Shown: piece by piece, positions 25,481-37,432 of the stretch
How the letters are laid out: every line of letters begins with the position of its first letter
Position numbering within the stretch: position 1 is the stretch's first letter
Program-made: the position numbers and the translations under genes
Source of the DNA: Phoronis australis
Lineage: Eukaryota > Phoronida > Phoronidae
Assembly (NCBI GenBank): GCA_002633005.1
Contig: NMRA01000719.1
Span: forward strand, 13,229-77,228
DNA: 64,000 bases
Direction of reading: 5' to 3'
The notes under the pieces: generated by a model
Databases searched by the model: none
What the model saw: the letters and a program-made list of their open reading frames with translations, nothing else
Told to the model about the DNA's origin: nothing

Positions 25481-26092
25481 GGGAGCCTCTCTGAAATATT
25501 TCATTGGTTCGATCTTGCAACGGGTTCATGACAAACAGCAGTGGTCACCCTACACAGGACGCCCAGATAGCGAGGGCAGCAATATTCAACCACATATTAG
25601 GTATACGGGGCGCACAAAAGTTAATACAATTTTAATTGTATGCATTTTTATTAAAAATATTTTTATAGTAGTTGTAGTAACAGATAGTAATTCATCAGAA
25701 AAAGTCAATTCTTCACAAAACTTTCTAAAAGGTTAAAAAAATGAAAGATTATCTAACCCGGCCTGCACGACGTCACGTCAAGCAAGAGACGTCTTCACAA
25801 TTTCATCTCAGAAAACAGACAATCGTTTTTATATCAAGCGTGCCGCACAATTGAGACAGGTCACTGATTGCACACTTTGGCATCCAAGCTGTGGGAAGTG
25901 ACCTACTGTATCCACAGAATGATGTTGGTGCTCCACATGGGTAAAAGAATACATGGTATATTTGGCTAATGTGGTCCATGATGGCACTTTTAGGTTAGAT
26001 ATCTTTGCTTCCCTTTCACACAGGGACATCCAAGTTCACTTTTTATTTTAATTGTCAGAACGTGACACCTAGTTGGTCAGGTATGCACATAC

Positions 26093-26192
26093 CTCAAATT
26101 TCCTCATCAATGGCTTTGACTTATGGTCCATTTCACCTTTTATTGTTACAGAAAACTGACCTGAGCCTACCACACCCTTGCCGTATGTATAG
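26093..26192 (-). CDS. CD109: CD109-like exon 10: MG3
   Basis: The acceptor is TGTCCTTTGCAG and the donor GTATGT, phase 2 to 0, 100 nt. It encodes NYTYGKGVVGSGQFSVTIKG and then KSKPLMRKFE. The Y.YGK.V.G..... V.. pattern is the conserved MG3 turn. An internal GTCAGT could act as a donor after VVGS, but reading through gives the expected strand and the right phase for exon 11. NYT at the junction is a potential glycosylation site. Confidence 0.94.
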
Positions 26193-26509
26193 CTGCAAAG
26201 GACAGGTCAAGAAGAACAGGTTTGCAACAGGACAGTACTCAACAAGTAATATTAGCAACACTATACACTCAATGAAATGCAATCCACTTTTATTAAAAAG
26301 CGTTTCAGAAACTGTTGCACTGCCCGACAATTTTGCAGAAAAACAATGAAATGATTTTTTAACTTAATTCGAGTAGCACAACTGCAACAAACAGAGATTT
26401 AGAAATTATGTTCCTGACATCATTTCCAGTCATATTTTCCATGAAAATTCCATAAAAAAAATTTCGTTTTCCATGTGTTACTTTCTAGTTCAGTCAGTAA
26501 GGTGTAACA

Positions 26510-26765
26510 CTGTTCAGCATCTCAGCAGGTTATTCAGCTCAGCGTCTCTCAGATGCAACATGATCTCAGCAATGTAATACAACTCAGTGACACAGTAATG
26601 TAACATACCTGTGTCTCAACAGATAAACATTCGGAAGCTGACTGTCTCAGTGGTTTAAGACAACCTCTGTGTCTCAGCAGTGAAGCACAGTTTAGTGTCT
26701 CAGCAGCATAACGCAACTGAAAGACTCAGCATTTAGATGCAGCTGTGTCTCAGTAAGTTAAACCA
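26510..26765. repeat. Degenerate minisatellite with GTCTCAGCAG motif
   Basis: GTCTCAGCA(G/A) or close variants recur about every 25-45 bp across 250 bp of CD109-like intron 9. It lies only about 45 bp beyond the exon 9 donor. Confidence 0.55.
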
Positions 26766-26810
26766 GTTCTGACCACGAGATTGAAAACTATGCCAGCCTC
26801 ACGTACTCAC

Positions 26811-26898
26811 TTGGCTATAATTTTGAACTGCATATTTTCATTGCTTGAAATAACGTAGAATGGTGGCATCTGGACTGTGACTTCAAACTTGGGAAGAA
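26811..26898 (-). CDS. CD109: CD109-like exon 9: MG3 start
   Basis: The acceptor is CTTTCTTTTAG and the donor GTGAGT, phase 1 to 2. It encodes VLPKFEVTVQMPPFYVISS followed by NENMQFKIIA. LPKFEV is the most conserved motif of the N-terminal half of this superfamily, so this exon anchors the whole gene model. Confidence 0.97.
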
Positions 26899-27109
26899 CT
26901 AAAAGAAAGCAACAGACACTGAAAAACCCTTGCCTCATATCTGGCCAGAATGATCAGGGATGATGCAAAAAACGAATGCAATACAACGATAGAATTCCTT
27001 AAATTTGAGAAAAGTATCATTTTAAAAAATTTTCAAAGATTTACCATAAACAAGCCGACATAAATGCCACGCATGGGTCCATTCCAACTTGCAGCATTTG
27101 AACATGTGT

Positions 27110-27152
27110 TTGTGTGTGTGTGTGTGTGTGTGCGTGTGTGTGGGTGGGTGGG
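27110..27152. repeat. GT microsatellite before assembly gap
   Basis: (GT)n then GGGTGGGTGG immediately before the gap at 27153-27249; GTGTGTCTGTGTG resumes after it. The gap was probably caused by the repeat. Confidence 0.9.
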
Positions 27153-27249
27153 NNNNNNNNNNNNNNNNNNNNNNNNNNNNNNNNNNNNNNNNNNNNNNNN
27201 NNNNNNNNNNNNNNNNNNNNNNNNNNNNNNNNNNNNNNNNNNNNNNNNN
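27153..27249. other. Assembly gap, 97 N
   Basis: A run of unknown bases inside a microsatellite in CD109-like intron 8. Its true length may differ. Confidence 0.99.
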
Positions 27250-28202
27250 GGTGCGTCCATGTGTGTGTCTGTGTGCAATTATCTGTAGAAATATTCAATA
27301 AACCAAAGTGAGCCTCAACATTAACCACCATATTGTGTCATGTAAAACCCCACTTCACATTTAACAACCCACTTCCAACTCATGAGTGAACTTTATTACG
27401 CATCCAGGGGCACTTCTCTTAATTGTCTTAACGCTCACTCCCAACTCACGAAAAAAATTTTAAACGCCCTTGATACTGCCCTATGACTAAGTCATTCTCA
27501 AGTGAATTTGGTTAAATGTATTTAAAATGCCTCATTTTTGATCTTTTTTCAAAAACACGTCATGAAGGTGAGTGAGAAATTTTACAAATCCTCCTTGTTT
27601 AATATAGAAGTGATCGGACTTTGTAAGATTGCAAGAATTTTTAAGTCGCAATTCAACATCAAAATAACAATTATCCAGGTAGGTTTTATATATCAACCTT
27701 TTTAGGATGTAACAGTGAGTGGTTTGTGGGCGTTTGCTCAGTCAGGTGGGCGTATACTGGACTAGTGCCGGGGCGTTTGCACAAATATGCATATCACCCA
27801 TACCCATTTTAATGTGCATTCTGAGCTTTCTGCATTTGGGCATTTCCAAGGCAGAAAACGGTAATACACACCTCACCATAACATTGAAGTAAACGCTTCG
27901 AAACTGTACCATAATATGATTAGCATAACGTCATTATCAAGAAGAATAAAAGTCACACAGTACAAATTTTCCACCCATCAGGTTGCTAGTCATTGACATG
28001 ATCACAGATTTACGTTACGTTACTGCCGAGGCAAAGCGTGAACAGTTAATTGAGCAGGCATCACATTCGTACCTGTCACACCCCCCCTGGCTACAGGCCT
28101 GCTTTCCATAGAAGGAATTATGCTCTGACTTGCGAACAAGTAAAAAAGTTCTCGTAGCAAACAGCAAGACACAAACCCTTCGTGTAATAGATGGTTACTC
28201 AC

Positions 28203-28245
28203 CATATTCATCCACAGTGAATATCTTCTCAACCTCGGAGCCATC
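28203..28245 (-). CDS. CD109: CD109-like exon 8: MG2 end, 43 nt
   Basis: The acceptor is TTTGTTTTCAG and the donor GTGAGT, phase 0 to 1. It encodes DGSEVEKIFTVDEY, the conserved F.V.EY that leads into LPKFEV at the MG2/MG3 boundary. The codon split across the junction gives the expected valine (VDEYVLPKFEV). Confidence 0.95.
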
Positions 28246-29689
28246 CTGAAAACAAATGTAGGATAAATTACAAACAATACGGTAAATTCGCACCATTTTC
28301 AGACACTCAAAATTAATGCCAATAGAACAAATTCATTCTTGGACGAATCTCGCGGGACAAGACTTTTGTGGTGTTCAAAATTGGTGGACCCCAAAAAATT
28401 TGCCTTTTCACAGTTGTCCAAATTTGGTAATCTAAATCTTTTCAAAAATTTTTAAAAGTTGGCATGAGCATAATGAGAAGAGAATCGTTTGTCGACCAGG
28501 ACAATGCGTTTTTGTCACTAGCGAAAAAGAAAAGCATTATTGACATGTACACTAAAATCTTAGCCTCCTCAGCCCATTCATTTACTCAAGCCTTGAGATG
28601 TGAATGAGATTGAAGAAAGAATATCAGGCTTGTGTCGCTGAGGCACAATGAGCTTTTTGCCGACAATTGAGACATTTCACAACTACGATTGGTTAAAAAA
28701 TGCACTTTCTCAATAAAAAGTATTTTGCATTAAACATAACTGTTATGAATGAGGGAACAAGTGCAATGAAGAAGGTGACAAACAATGATGAGAACAGAGT
28801 CTATCATTTAAATTTTTTTAAAAGTATCTGTGCATTGTTGACTAGTTACAAAACAAAGCAAAAATTAACTCTGATACCTTTATTTATATGTCAACTGCAA
28901 GCTCAGTTTTAACATGAAAATGAATGAACAATTATCCAAAATAAATTACAAAGACAATAATGATCATAGCAAAATGAGTAGTTTTTCATCCACTCCTCAT
29001 AGCCAGAACTGTATATTCCAGTTGGATTGGGATGGCTTGAGTCATATAGTGCACAGCTGAAGACACGATAATACAGAAGAAATGTATTTAATGGCATGGT
29101 CTAGAAAGCGTATGCAATTTCAAATTCTAAAAACAACAAAACTCACCCAACCGTTTTGATAGTTTTAAAAAACCTTTCTCCCTCACAGCCTTCGAGGCAT
29201 CCAATGTTAACTCATTTGAACCCTTGTTCATTACTGGGTGCAGACCAGTATGTGATACACCAGTGCCTCTAGAAATCCTCACCATATACCATATATATGA
29301 ATCAGGTAAAATGTCCTGGCTTACACTCATGATTACTGTAGAAAACTGATAAATGTCAGCATTTTGGGGTTGGGCATCCTTCGTATACAAAAGCAATGAA
29401 ACTGTGCGTCCATGTGTTCAGTTCCAGGGGGTTTCTGTTGAAAATCTTTCAAACAATTTGGTGATATTTTCTCCGACCCATTAACAACCAGTGCATAGCG
29501 TGTACACGAGGCACTAATGGCAGTCAAAAAGTGTCCCTTCATACTACAGCTCGAAGCTGGAGGAATATTCGGTGAACGAAAGGACTGCCTCGTCTTCATG
29601 CAGATCTATGTTTGCCTTTTACATTTTTAACTACTGAGAAATCCGTTTGTGGATGAAAGAATCCCGATAAGTTTTAATTCATTGCCGTA

Positions 29690-29990
29690 GTATGCACTAC
29701 TGTAACCTGGGTGGAAGAGAACACAGCACTTTCTTCCGATCATCACCAGTTTAGTGCCGTCTTACAGTCGTCACCAATTACGCACAGCTCTCCCCCAGTC
29801 ATTATTAATTTGTGCACTAGGTCACCTGTTGCACATCAATGTTGATTTGGTGCCACCGATCCTCTGGGTGTCTCCCGGGTGCCCCCCTTTTCCAAGACCG
29901 TGTTTGTCTCATGTTAATACAACAGGCTCCTGACTGACCACTACTGTTCGAAGAAACGACTAGTGATGATGAGCCACTACTGCCAACTTT
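29690..29990 (-). repeat. Duplicated segment, paralogous to 51.56-51.82 kb
   Basis: In reverse complement: TCTTCGAACAGTAGTGG, CGGTCTTGGAAAAGGGG, AGACACCCAGAGGATCGG and GACGGCACTAAACTGG, each matched in order at 51.58-51.78 kb on the plus strand. GC-rich relative to its surroundings. The frames are not kept between copies, so it is repeat-derived, possibly an old transposon piece. Confidence 0.7.
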
Positions 29991-30516
29991 CTGCTTTCTC
30001 ATTGTTTTCAAAAAAATTTCAAAAATGAGTAAAAAAACGACTAGTTTAAAGCTGCCAGAGATGCAGTGTAACTGTCAGAACAAAGAAAATTTTGGCAATG
30101 CGCACTTTTAACTCAGCATGACACACTCATTAACTCAAACTTCAATGCATTTTTGTAGGTGTTAAGATAACTCAGATTTGGAAAACTCAAGTCGCCCAAT
30201 TGTGTTGCTCAGGCAGGTTACTTAATAGAACTTCAGACATATCAACAACGAAACGGCACTTGCAATATGCGTTATTTCTCCTTCATTCTAGTGTAGTTAA
30301 GAGATTTTTGCAATTAAAACAAAAACAAAATTTTCAAAGAGATTTAGTCTTCCGCAGCGCCTCAAATGCCCGAGGAAAGAATATTGCCATGAACAGGCAG
30401 CGCCTGTCACTGACACCCATCTCTGTTCCCTAATCCCCAAGCAAAAGAAGCTGATCAAAAACGTCCAGATGCTGTGACAAGTACCTATTGTAATCGCAAC
30501 TGCTAAGAAACATTCA

Positions 30517-31219
30517 TACCGTATAGCAGGACCACCCCCAATTGCGGAACTTAGGTGCATGTACCTACATGCAGGACATTTGAGTAGAACTTGCGTTGAT
30601 TACGGTGCTCCAGATATAGGCGCACCTTCCATTTAAAAAAAAACACTCCTAGTTTGCACGCAGATTATAGCGCAAATTCTTTCTAATGACATACTGCTGA
30701 AAAACCTGTATTACTTGTTCGTCTTGGCAGAAAAATTACAAGTCTGTGGCAATTTCAGTCCCTCCAGCTCTTCTGGACCACACTGGTCTTCGATTTGTGA
30801 CCCTCGCTTGTACCTCTCTTCCCATATCCAACCATCTATATACTATCCTTGAATGCTCCTTACCAACGTCGCAGAAAGTCAGGTTGAACAATCACGATTC
30901 GATTGCAGTTAAAACGTTGTAGCAGTTAAGTATATTTGTAGATGAGGAGATGAACCAAGTGTTATTGTACAGAAAAGACGTTATTAAAATAAAGCTTGTA
31001 TTTCTAGATTTTAATGTTCCTGTATTCACCACAGTGTCACTAACACCACACGCTGTGTGAAATAAAATGAATTCAGTGTATTTTTTTAAAATCATTCAAG
31101 GGGCACCTATAACTGGATCACCGCTTTGCCTAATTGCAGGACATTTGAGTCATAATCTTGCGAAAAAAATGCAGTGATCCACATATAGGCGTATGCGCCT
31201 AACTGCGGGCGATATGGTA
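30517..31219. mobile_element. 0.7 kb inverted-repeat element, TA-CCGTAT ends
   Basis: The left end TACCGTATAGCAGG and the right end GGGCGATATGGTA (inverse TACCATATCGCCC) are flanked by TA. Long inner arms (about 30540-30640 and 31095-31200) share GGACATTTGAGT, ATATAGGCG and TGATCCA/GTGCTCCA in inverted arrangement. No coding capacity. Confidence 0.6.
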
Positions 31220-31436
31220 GTTGCCAGTTAGGAAATGCCATGTAGCGTGTAACGACTGAGATCTTTCAGTCTCCTAACATCACCCAATAGTAAGTCAATA
31301 CACTGACACACAATTAGACTCGGACCCTTCAATTAACTTTACAGTAGCCATAGTCGAGGCACAGTGCCTACATGCAACTTAGGCCCGGATGTTCCGTCAA
31401 ATGTCAAATACCACAACCAGAACATAATGTACTTAC

Positions 31437-31510
31437 GCATAACTTAACAAGGATTTTCCAATCTCCCAGGAGCACTCTGTCAGCCAATTGAAGCTTCTCA
31501 CTGAAAACAC
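31437..31510 (-). CDS. CD109: CD109-like exon 7: MG2, LGDW segment
   Basis: The acceptor is TCTGTTTAAG and the donor GTAAGT, phase 1 to 0, 74 nt. With exon 6 it gives G-VFSEKLQLADRVLLGDWKILVKL. The (L)LG.W.I.V motif is the last-strand hallmark of MG2. Confidence 0.94.
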
Positions 31511-32232
31511 CTTAAACAGAAAAATGTCCATCACCATTATCTCGCAGAGCTGAATCTATTTACAATGCTATTTTGTCTCAAGTAGCCAGCACACCTATTC
31601 TGGACAGTTGAAATTCCGAAGTGCACCAAAATACAAAATGCACTTCTCAAGGTGAAGTTCCACCACCAACAGCCCAAACATACCTCTATGTTTATTAAAT
31701 GCTCAAACAGCCTAAGCAAATCATCGGTGACAATAGCATGCTAATTGCACAGTTATTTTTCACCTATTTAGTACACAATATGATGGATGAGTGTAAATTT
31801 ATTGGTCAAAATTTTCCAATACAGCATGGACTACGATTTGCATATTACTAGCTAAGTTTGCACTGTATAGATATCATAAAAATAATTTTTGTTAAAGCTC
31901 CCATTACTTGCAGTATGGTAATCAGCCCTACAAACGGGGAAAATAATTCTACAGGCTTCCTACTTTCAGAAAATGAACACTTTTACCAGTTTTGTAGACA
32001 TTTGGCCGACTGCGCAGATTTGTGGCTCAACTTCTACATAACCTCAAGTTGTGATTACAAGTAAACAGCTATTGAAGGCATGTGAATGCATGTAACTGGA
32101 TAGGATTAAATTGTCAAAATAAGCTTTGCAGATGATATAACCCCTAGTTAATCACAGTGTATCATTTCTAAGAGCAACGCATGCATTTTGTATCACGTAC
32201 AGTTTGTGTTGCAACAGAGCCCGAGTACCTAC

Positions 32233-32284
32233 CCATCTGATGAGATTGCTGAAGCCAATGTTTGATCTTGTTAGACTGGGGGTC
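32233..32284 (-). CDS. CD109: CD109-like exon 6: MG2, 52 nt
   Basis: The acceptor is TCCTGTTGCAG and the donor GTAGGT, phase 0 to 1. It encodes DPQSNKIKHWLQQSHQM, an excellent match to the DP-x-(G/S)N-x-I-x-x-W motif of MG2. The exon is very short but lies between correct splice sites and matches the phases of both neighbours. Confidence 0.95.
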
Positions 32285-33104
32285 CTGCAACAGGAAGACA
32301 AAGAATTAGTAGATGCCTCATTAAAGACAGGCACTGAAAAAAATATCTCCTTAATAACGGTGCTTCAGTCAGGGAGGCTTTGTTATGGATAATTAAGGAT
32401 GACCTTACAACATAAACACTGCTTACCATTTCAGTGGCACTGATAGGAAACTGCTGATCAGGATCTTTGCCTTGGCAGGCAACAAGTACATAGTGGTCAG
32501 CTGATTTTAAAGGTCACCTAATAGAGATATGCACACGTGACTGTCCTCAAGAGCATGACTGTTGTGTAGATACTCTGTCAGAGGCTGGCCATCATGTTGT
32601 CTGAACACAGCACTGAAGGCAAAGCCCTAATAGTCAACAACACCAGTATTTAAATAGACAACCAAAATAAAGCATTTTTGACATTGTTGGTGGACGGAAA
32701 AGACTTTTTGAAGTTATTAGGTTTGACCACAGCTACACCACAATAAAATCTGTTGTTTTCATGATTTTACTACAAAGCGACAATCCTCGCCATTGTCTGC
32801 CAGACCTTCGCTGAAATCAAGGGCGGTGACTTGAACAGTTACGCATACCAGAAAACAAATAACAAGTGCTTTAGCCCTGACTCCCGCTGATTTTCTGTTT
32901 CCTGTCCCCTTTTCATTTTGTGACTGTCATTCTAGTGTTTGATGGCTCTGAAGTGTTCACCTTTTATGTGAGTGATGATGTTCTGAGCAGCATAACGAAA
33001 CATCTGAGTTTATGTATAGAACATAGTGTTGTAAACATGACATCGTTTGCTAATAAAGTGCTTGTCATTGTTCTCTTGTGTTAATTTGACCTAAAACCAC
33101 AGCC

Positions 33105-33210
33105 AATTAAAATGCTCTGCCATTTATTGAGAGTCATTTACCTCTGCTAGCAGAGCATTTGAATGCGACCTTAAAGGTTCTAGGTTCGAGTCCACTCTAG
33201 GGCAAATCTT
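33105..33210. other. tRNA-like / SINE-like segment with B box
   Basis: GGTTCGAGTCC at about 33183 is a perfect RNA polymerase III B box. A hairpin AATGCTCTGC...GCAGAGCATT precedes it. No complete cloverleaf could be folded by eye, so this is more likely a worn SINE head or tRNA relic than a tRNA gene. Confidence 0.35.
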
Positions 33211-33460
33211 ATAAAATCACATTTCTCGCTGATGATGTTCACTACTTAAAACTGTTTTAAGTGGAGTCAAGTATCACTTTTCAAGAAAAATTCCAATTGT
33301 AACTAGGTGGCACAGCAGCAGTTGGCATAGCCCGAAAATTTATGTGAAGCATTATAGCAACATCTGCCATGTGGAGAATTTCTTGCTTACACTGGTGACT
33401 GCTCTGATTCCCTAAGCCTCAGATAACTTTTACAATGCCTATTCAGCACCCCCTTTGTAT

Positions 33461-33750
33461 TGAAGTAGATCTGAGCTCATTTAATTCCCAGCATTACTGT
33501 CTCAACAATGGTTGTTGTTAGTACCCACAATTTGGTTTTCTCTGACATTTGCAGAGTTATAGCCTCTAACTCTAGAGAGTAGTTTTAACTTGGTGCATTA
33601 TAAATATTAAAAAAATGACTAAAGTGGTTAACTTGTGTTTATCTTCACAAAGGGCCACTTCCCAAAGAAACGGTAAGTTTCAGTTTTCTTTATTTAATTT
33701 TTAATGCTTCAGCCCAATTGTTTTTTTCTTACAGGGAACGAAATGGTAAC
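33461..33750 (+). repeat. Duplicated segment, paralogous to 55961-56240
   Basis: Shared in order: GTAGATCTGAGCT, TACTGTCTCAACAATG, AGAGTAGTTTTAACTTGGT, ATGACTAAA, AAGGGCCACTTCCCA and TTTTTTTCTTAC(A/C)GGGAACG. Here the segment is in CD109-like intron 5. Confidence 0.8.
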
Positions 33751-35056
33751 TTTTTATCTAAGTTTTGAACTTGAAGTACCAAAACAGTGGTAGATTTTGA
33801 TCACCAGCTAAACTAAATTATTTAAGTTCATTGTGAGCCAATCCCTAAACTTACCACATTACAGGTAGACTACGTGTCATTAAAGTTTAATAATTATTAG
33901 AACTCAAATCATAAAATATACATTACGGCGTTGGGAAGTTTTATTACCCCTGTAGCCAATATCTTACACGACTGATTAACTCCATTCTGGAATTTATGAT
34001 TGGAGGGCCAGTTCTCTTTTGTTTGATAATTGCTCTAATCTCCAATAAGATGGTATCTACCCTGACTGGGTTGTGAATTAAAAATAAAAGTTAAGTTGTA
34101 ACATATTTGAACATAAACCAACAGCATTTCTGCAATCTTTGTCAAATGGTGATCATGTTTAGTTTTTGAATCGCCAAATTCGCCCAAGTGCAACCGAAGT
34201 TATGACAATCTATTCTTTCTGAATACACCAATTCACTTTGAGTTTGACTGTGTTCACAGGTGGTCTGTAATAAGCCTGGTAGATAATTGACCTGCTTGTT
34301 GTCCTAACAAACAAAAGAGTGTGCTTGGTAGTTAAAGTCACTGAACGGGAAAATGCTGTCATGTATACAAAAGTGCAAATATGGTGATAACCAAACTGAA
34401 GATTTGGAATCTCAGGACAATTCCGGTGGCACTGACTATATAACTATTTTAGCTCTTTGTCAGTAATGAAAAATGAAAAGTGGCCACAACTACTGTTTCC
34501 TGGTCAAAAATGTGGTTAAACGAGAAAGAATATTAAAAAATGAATCCATGTGATATTGTTAACTCTGATCCGCGTTTGTATATCCACCGAGTACATCAAT
34601 ACACGTGGCAGTTTATCTTAAATCGTACCCAATGGTTGTAGTTTTTAGATTATTAGCTCATTGATTTTTAAAAATCGAAAACCGTACTTGGTTGTTTTTT
34701 TTTTCAGCTGAATACCGTCAGAGTGTTCGTTTATAACGAAAATTAATGGTTAATGCATTTTGAAAATTCGCCATTATATACAGTCAGAGATGTCTAATAC
34801 AGTTTATGGTCGGATAATTCCATTTAATTGGGTCTTGCTTGCATCGTGCAAGGCGGCCATTACAATTGTACCTGATTCCGGCGCCGTGCTCTCTTTGATC
34901 CTGGTACAAGCCGCTCAGAAGGACGAGCGGTGAAAATTCCCGCATATCTTTAGAAATGCGCGACTTCCTTGTAAGCGTATTATTCACGGTATGGCGAAAT
35001 GTCATGAAGACAAAGCAATAACTTGCATGTAATGGTAAAAATAGAAACAAATGCCT

Positions 35057-35385
35057 CAGTGGGGTGGACCTCTACTGCCAGTGGGATGGACCTCAACTGC
35101 TCCTAGGTCACACCTCAACTGCCACTGGGGCATTCCTCAACTGCCAGTGGGGTACACCTCAACTGCCAGTGAGGTGGACCTCAACTGACAGCGGGGTGGA
35201 CCTCAACTGCCAGCAGAGTGGACCTCAACTGCCAGTGGGGCACATCTCAACTGCCAGAGGGGCACACCTCAACTGCCAGTAGGGTGGACCTCAACAGTTA
35301 GTGGGATGGACCTCAACCGCCAGCACGATGGACCTCAACTGCCAATGAGGCAGACCACAACGGCCAGTGGAATGGATCTCAGTCA
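35057..35385. repeat. 22-bp minisatellite, about 15 copies
   Basis: Consensus GTGGACCTCAACTGCCAGTG with two more bases, moderately diverged between copies. It lies in CD109-like intron 5, about 140 bp past exon 5. Since 66 nt is three units, an apparent frame shows a 22-residue period; it is not a gene. Confidence 0.95.
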
Positions 35386-35524
35386 ACTACAAAAGGAACT
35401 CATTGCAATTACTGGCTTATAATCCGTGTACCATTGACTTCCAAGATATGTAATCTTTCTTTTGTGCAGTCACAGGATTGACCAAAATGGTATTACAGTA
35501 CCACATAATTCCAGAAGCACTTAC

Positions 35525-35610
35525 GTATATGTTGACGTCCATCTTGCAATCGGCTTTGCACGGAGTCAGTTTGGGCGAGTCAGGCTTGACACACAGCACC
35601 CTAAAACGCA
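35525..35610 (-). CDS. CD109: CD109-like exon 5: MG2
   Basis: The acceptor is TGTTATTCCAG and the donor GTAAGT, phase 1 to 0. The split valine joins exon 4 to give KPKQTVRFRVLCVKPD, the canonical continuation of the MG2 signature. It ends in DVNIY just before the conserved DP turn of exon 6. Four cysteines lie within about 16 residues (LCVKPD and CKADCK), more than usual for this strand. A 22-bp minisatellite (35057-35385) lies in the intron about 140 bp beyond the donor. Confidence 0.95.
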
Positions 35611-36011
35611 CTGGAATAACAAAAAGAGAATGGCTTGGGGCTGCATGAATTAAATGTATTGACTAAGTAATTCTCAAATAAAGTCAACTGGAAAAATCTG
35701 AGCAGGCTTTTACAAAAATGCAGCTTAACCGCTCAGCAAGACGAATGATAGCTATTGCTAGAACATAAATAGATTATTAGGGGTGACCCCTAAGACCACC
35801 ATGAAATAAACCCAAGAACTGAAAGCCAGAGATTTTTTATTTTTCCTTCCAATAGTAATTTTCTTGATGACCAGTGTACAATATGACTGTGGTGCATAAT
35901 ATCCGAGATGGAAACTTAGAAAGTCATCCACAGGTCGAGGTTGAAAGTTGCCAACAGGACCTTTCAAATGAAATTCTAGACCCAACTAAGCACATTGTTG
36001 TGCCCACTCAC

Positions 36012-36171
36012 CTGTCTGCTTAGGCTTATATATGGCCTTGTCAGTGATGATGAAAGATGCCTTAATTCGTGTCTTGATCTCAAGCACAGAATGACTGGAA
36101 TAACTGATGTCTTTGCCTTGCAGAGAGAAGGTCATGTTGTAATCCTTCTTCTCTTCTGTTCCCACGGGAAC
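36012..36171 (-). CDS. CD109: CD109-like exon 4: MG1 end and MG2 start
   Basis: Phase 0 to 1, 160 nt, acceptor GCTCGGCAG and donor GTGAGT. It encodes VPVGTEEKKDYNMTFSLQG and ends in FIITDKAIYKPKQT, the diagnostic (I/Q)TDK.IYKP.Q signature that opens MG2 throughout the superfamily. NMT is a potential N-glycosylation site. This is among the most secure exons of the gene. Confidence 0.96.
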
Positions 36172-37151
36172 CTGCCGAGCAACAGTTAGTGTTACCGTAC
36201 CAACATGTATGAGTTGAGGAAGGAAAAATATGCCCTCATAGTGAGGCATCTGCATTCAGGCTGATGTGAGTGGTGTGCCAAGAGCAAAGAAATCTGCAGA
36301 CTACTAGTCCAGATACACATGTCCCACAGATCTCAATAATGGAGCAGGACATGGAAAGATCCAGAGTTAATTAATTGTGACTTGTTCATTATAAGGCCAA
36401 AAAGCATAGTTGGCTCTGGTGCCCAATTCTTTTTGAAATCGAGTCAGTGGTGCGAAATTTTAGTTGCTCATTTTTCCAAAAAAGAAAATCCATCTCAGAT
36501 ATGCAAATAGTATACACGTTCTATTCATTGTTTGACTAACCGTGGGGCAAATCATGGCATTTCAAAACTTACATTTACCCTTACTTACGTGCCTTTGTGC
36601 AGGTTTTCCAAAAAAAGCACAAGACCGTGGATGAATTTGATGCAGGCGGGCGTTTTTTTTTTTCCTTTTTAGTTGGTGAGCACAAGTCTCAAAATGAGGC
36701 CAGAACCTCAACTTCATTTTTACATTATCCTGCAGTTTCGTCCCATATCATTCAGTGAATTTTTGAAGGCTGTAATTCTGGTGCCGAGCGAAAACATGTC
36801 ACGCATGACAATTCAACGAGACTTCTTTATAAAAGCGACAACATCCAATAAACACTAACCATACTATCTGCCAATTTAAGACACAATTTGGAAGACAATA
36901 GACATTTTTTCTCATTTTTTCAAAAAGATGTAGCACAAAGGTAATGCTTTTCCATTTTCCAGCTTCATATTGCAGCTATTATTTTACAAATATTTTGAAG
37001 AAAAGTTATGGATTTTCAATACAGTGACGTAGGACCACTTTGAGAAATAAAACAATGGGCAACTTTGTTATATTTTTTGTCCAAAATTGATGAAATTTTA
37101 TCTTTATCAAATTAACAGTCAACGGAGCCATGAATCTACATACAAAATACT

Positions 37152-37357
37152 ACAGTAATTTTCCACTTACTTTGCACAAAAACAATCGCCAAAATTGTCA
37201 TTTCTCATTTTCCAAAGCCTGATTACTTTGCTAGAAATAGTTGAAACTTTACCAAATGTTATTTTACGAGTTATTGTCTTTGTCTTTTCGTGAGTATCAC
37301 AAAATTGAATATCACTCGTCAGCCATAGTGTATGGAAAAATAAGTGGAGAAGTGCCA
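37152..37357. mobile_element. MITE family E, best-preserved copy
   Basis: Begins ACAGTAATTTTCCACTT, has GCCAAAATTGTCATTTCTC, AAAGCCTGATTACTTTG, TTACCAAATGTTATTTTACG, and ends TAAGTGGAGAAGTGCC. It is about 50 bp upstream (in + coordinates) of microexon 3. Confidence 0.75.
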
Positions 37358-37403
37358 TACTTTCAAGGACATCTGCATCATTTTTGACTTAGGTATCACT
37401 CAC

Positions 37404-37432
37404 CATTAGAGAAAAGGTAGCTTGAGTGGTAG
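37404..37432 (-). CDS. CD109: CD109-like exon 3: 29-nt microexon, MG1
   Basis: Only 29 nt, between TTTTATTTCCAG and GTGAGT, phase 1 to 0. It encodes TTQATFSLM, which joins directly to VPVGTEE of exon 4 to give the usual late-MG1 pattern (hydrophobic strand, then a VP.G turn). The support is phase agreement at both ends and the sensible joined peptide. On its own it would not be called. Confidence 0.8.

Larger units (their letters stand above)
28246..31436 (-). other. CD109-like intron 7
   Basis: A 3.2 kb intron holding a duplicated segment (29.69-29.99 kb) and an inverted-repeat element (30517-31219). Overlapping minus-strand frames at 29.13-29.60 kb have no recognised domain. Confidence 0.6.

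Noticed and set aside
25906-25985. Minus-strand exon candidate VPSWTTLAKYTMY
   Set aside because: It fitted only if exon 10 was cut at an internal GTCAGT; reading exon 10 through gives a better MG3 match.
33140-33210. Functional tRNA gene
   Set aside because: B box present but no acceptor stem or complete cloverleaf could be built.
35064-35282. 72-codon frame over the minisatellite
   Set aside because: Reflects the 22-bp repeat period; no domain or splice support.
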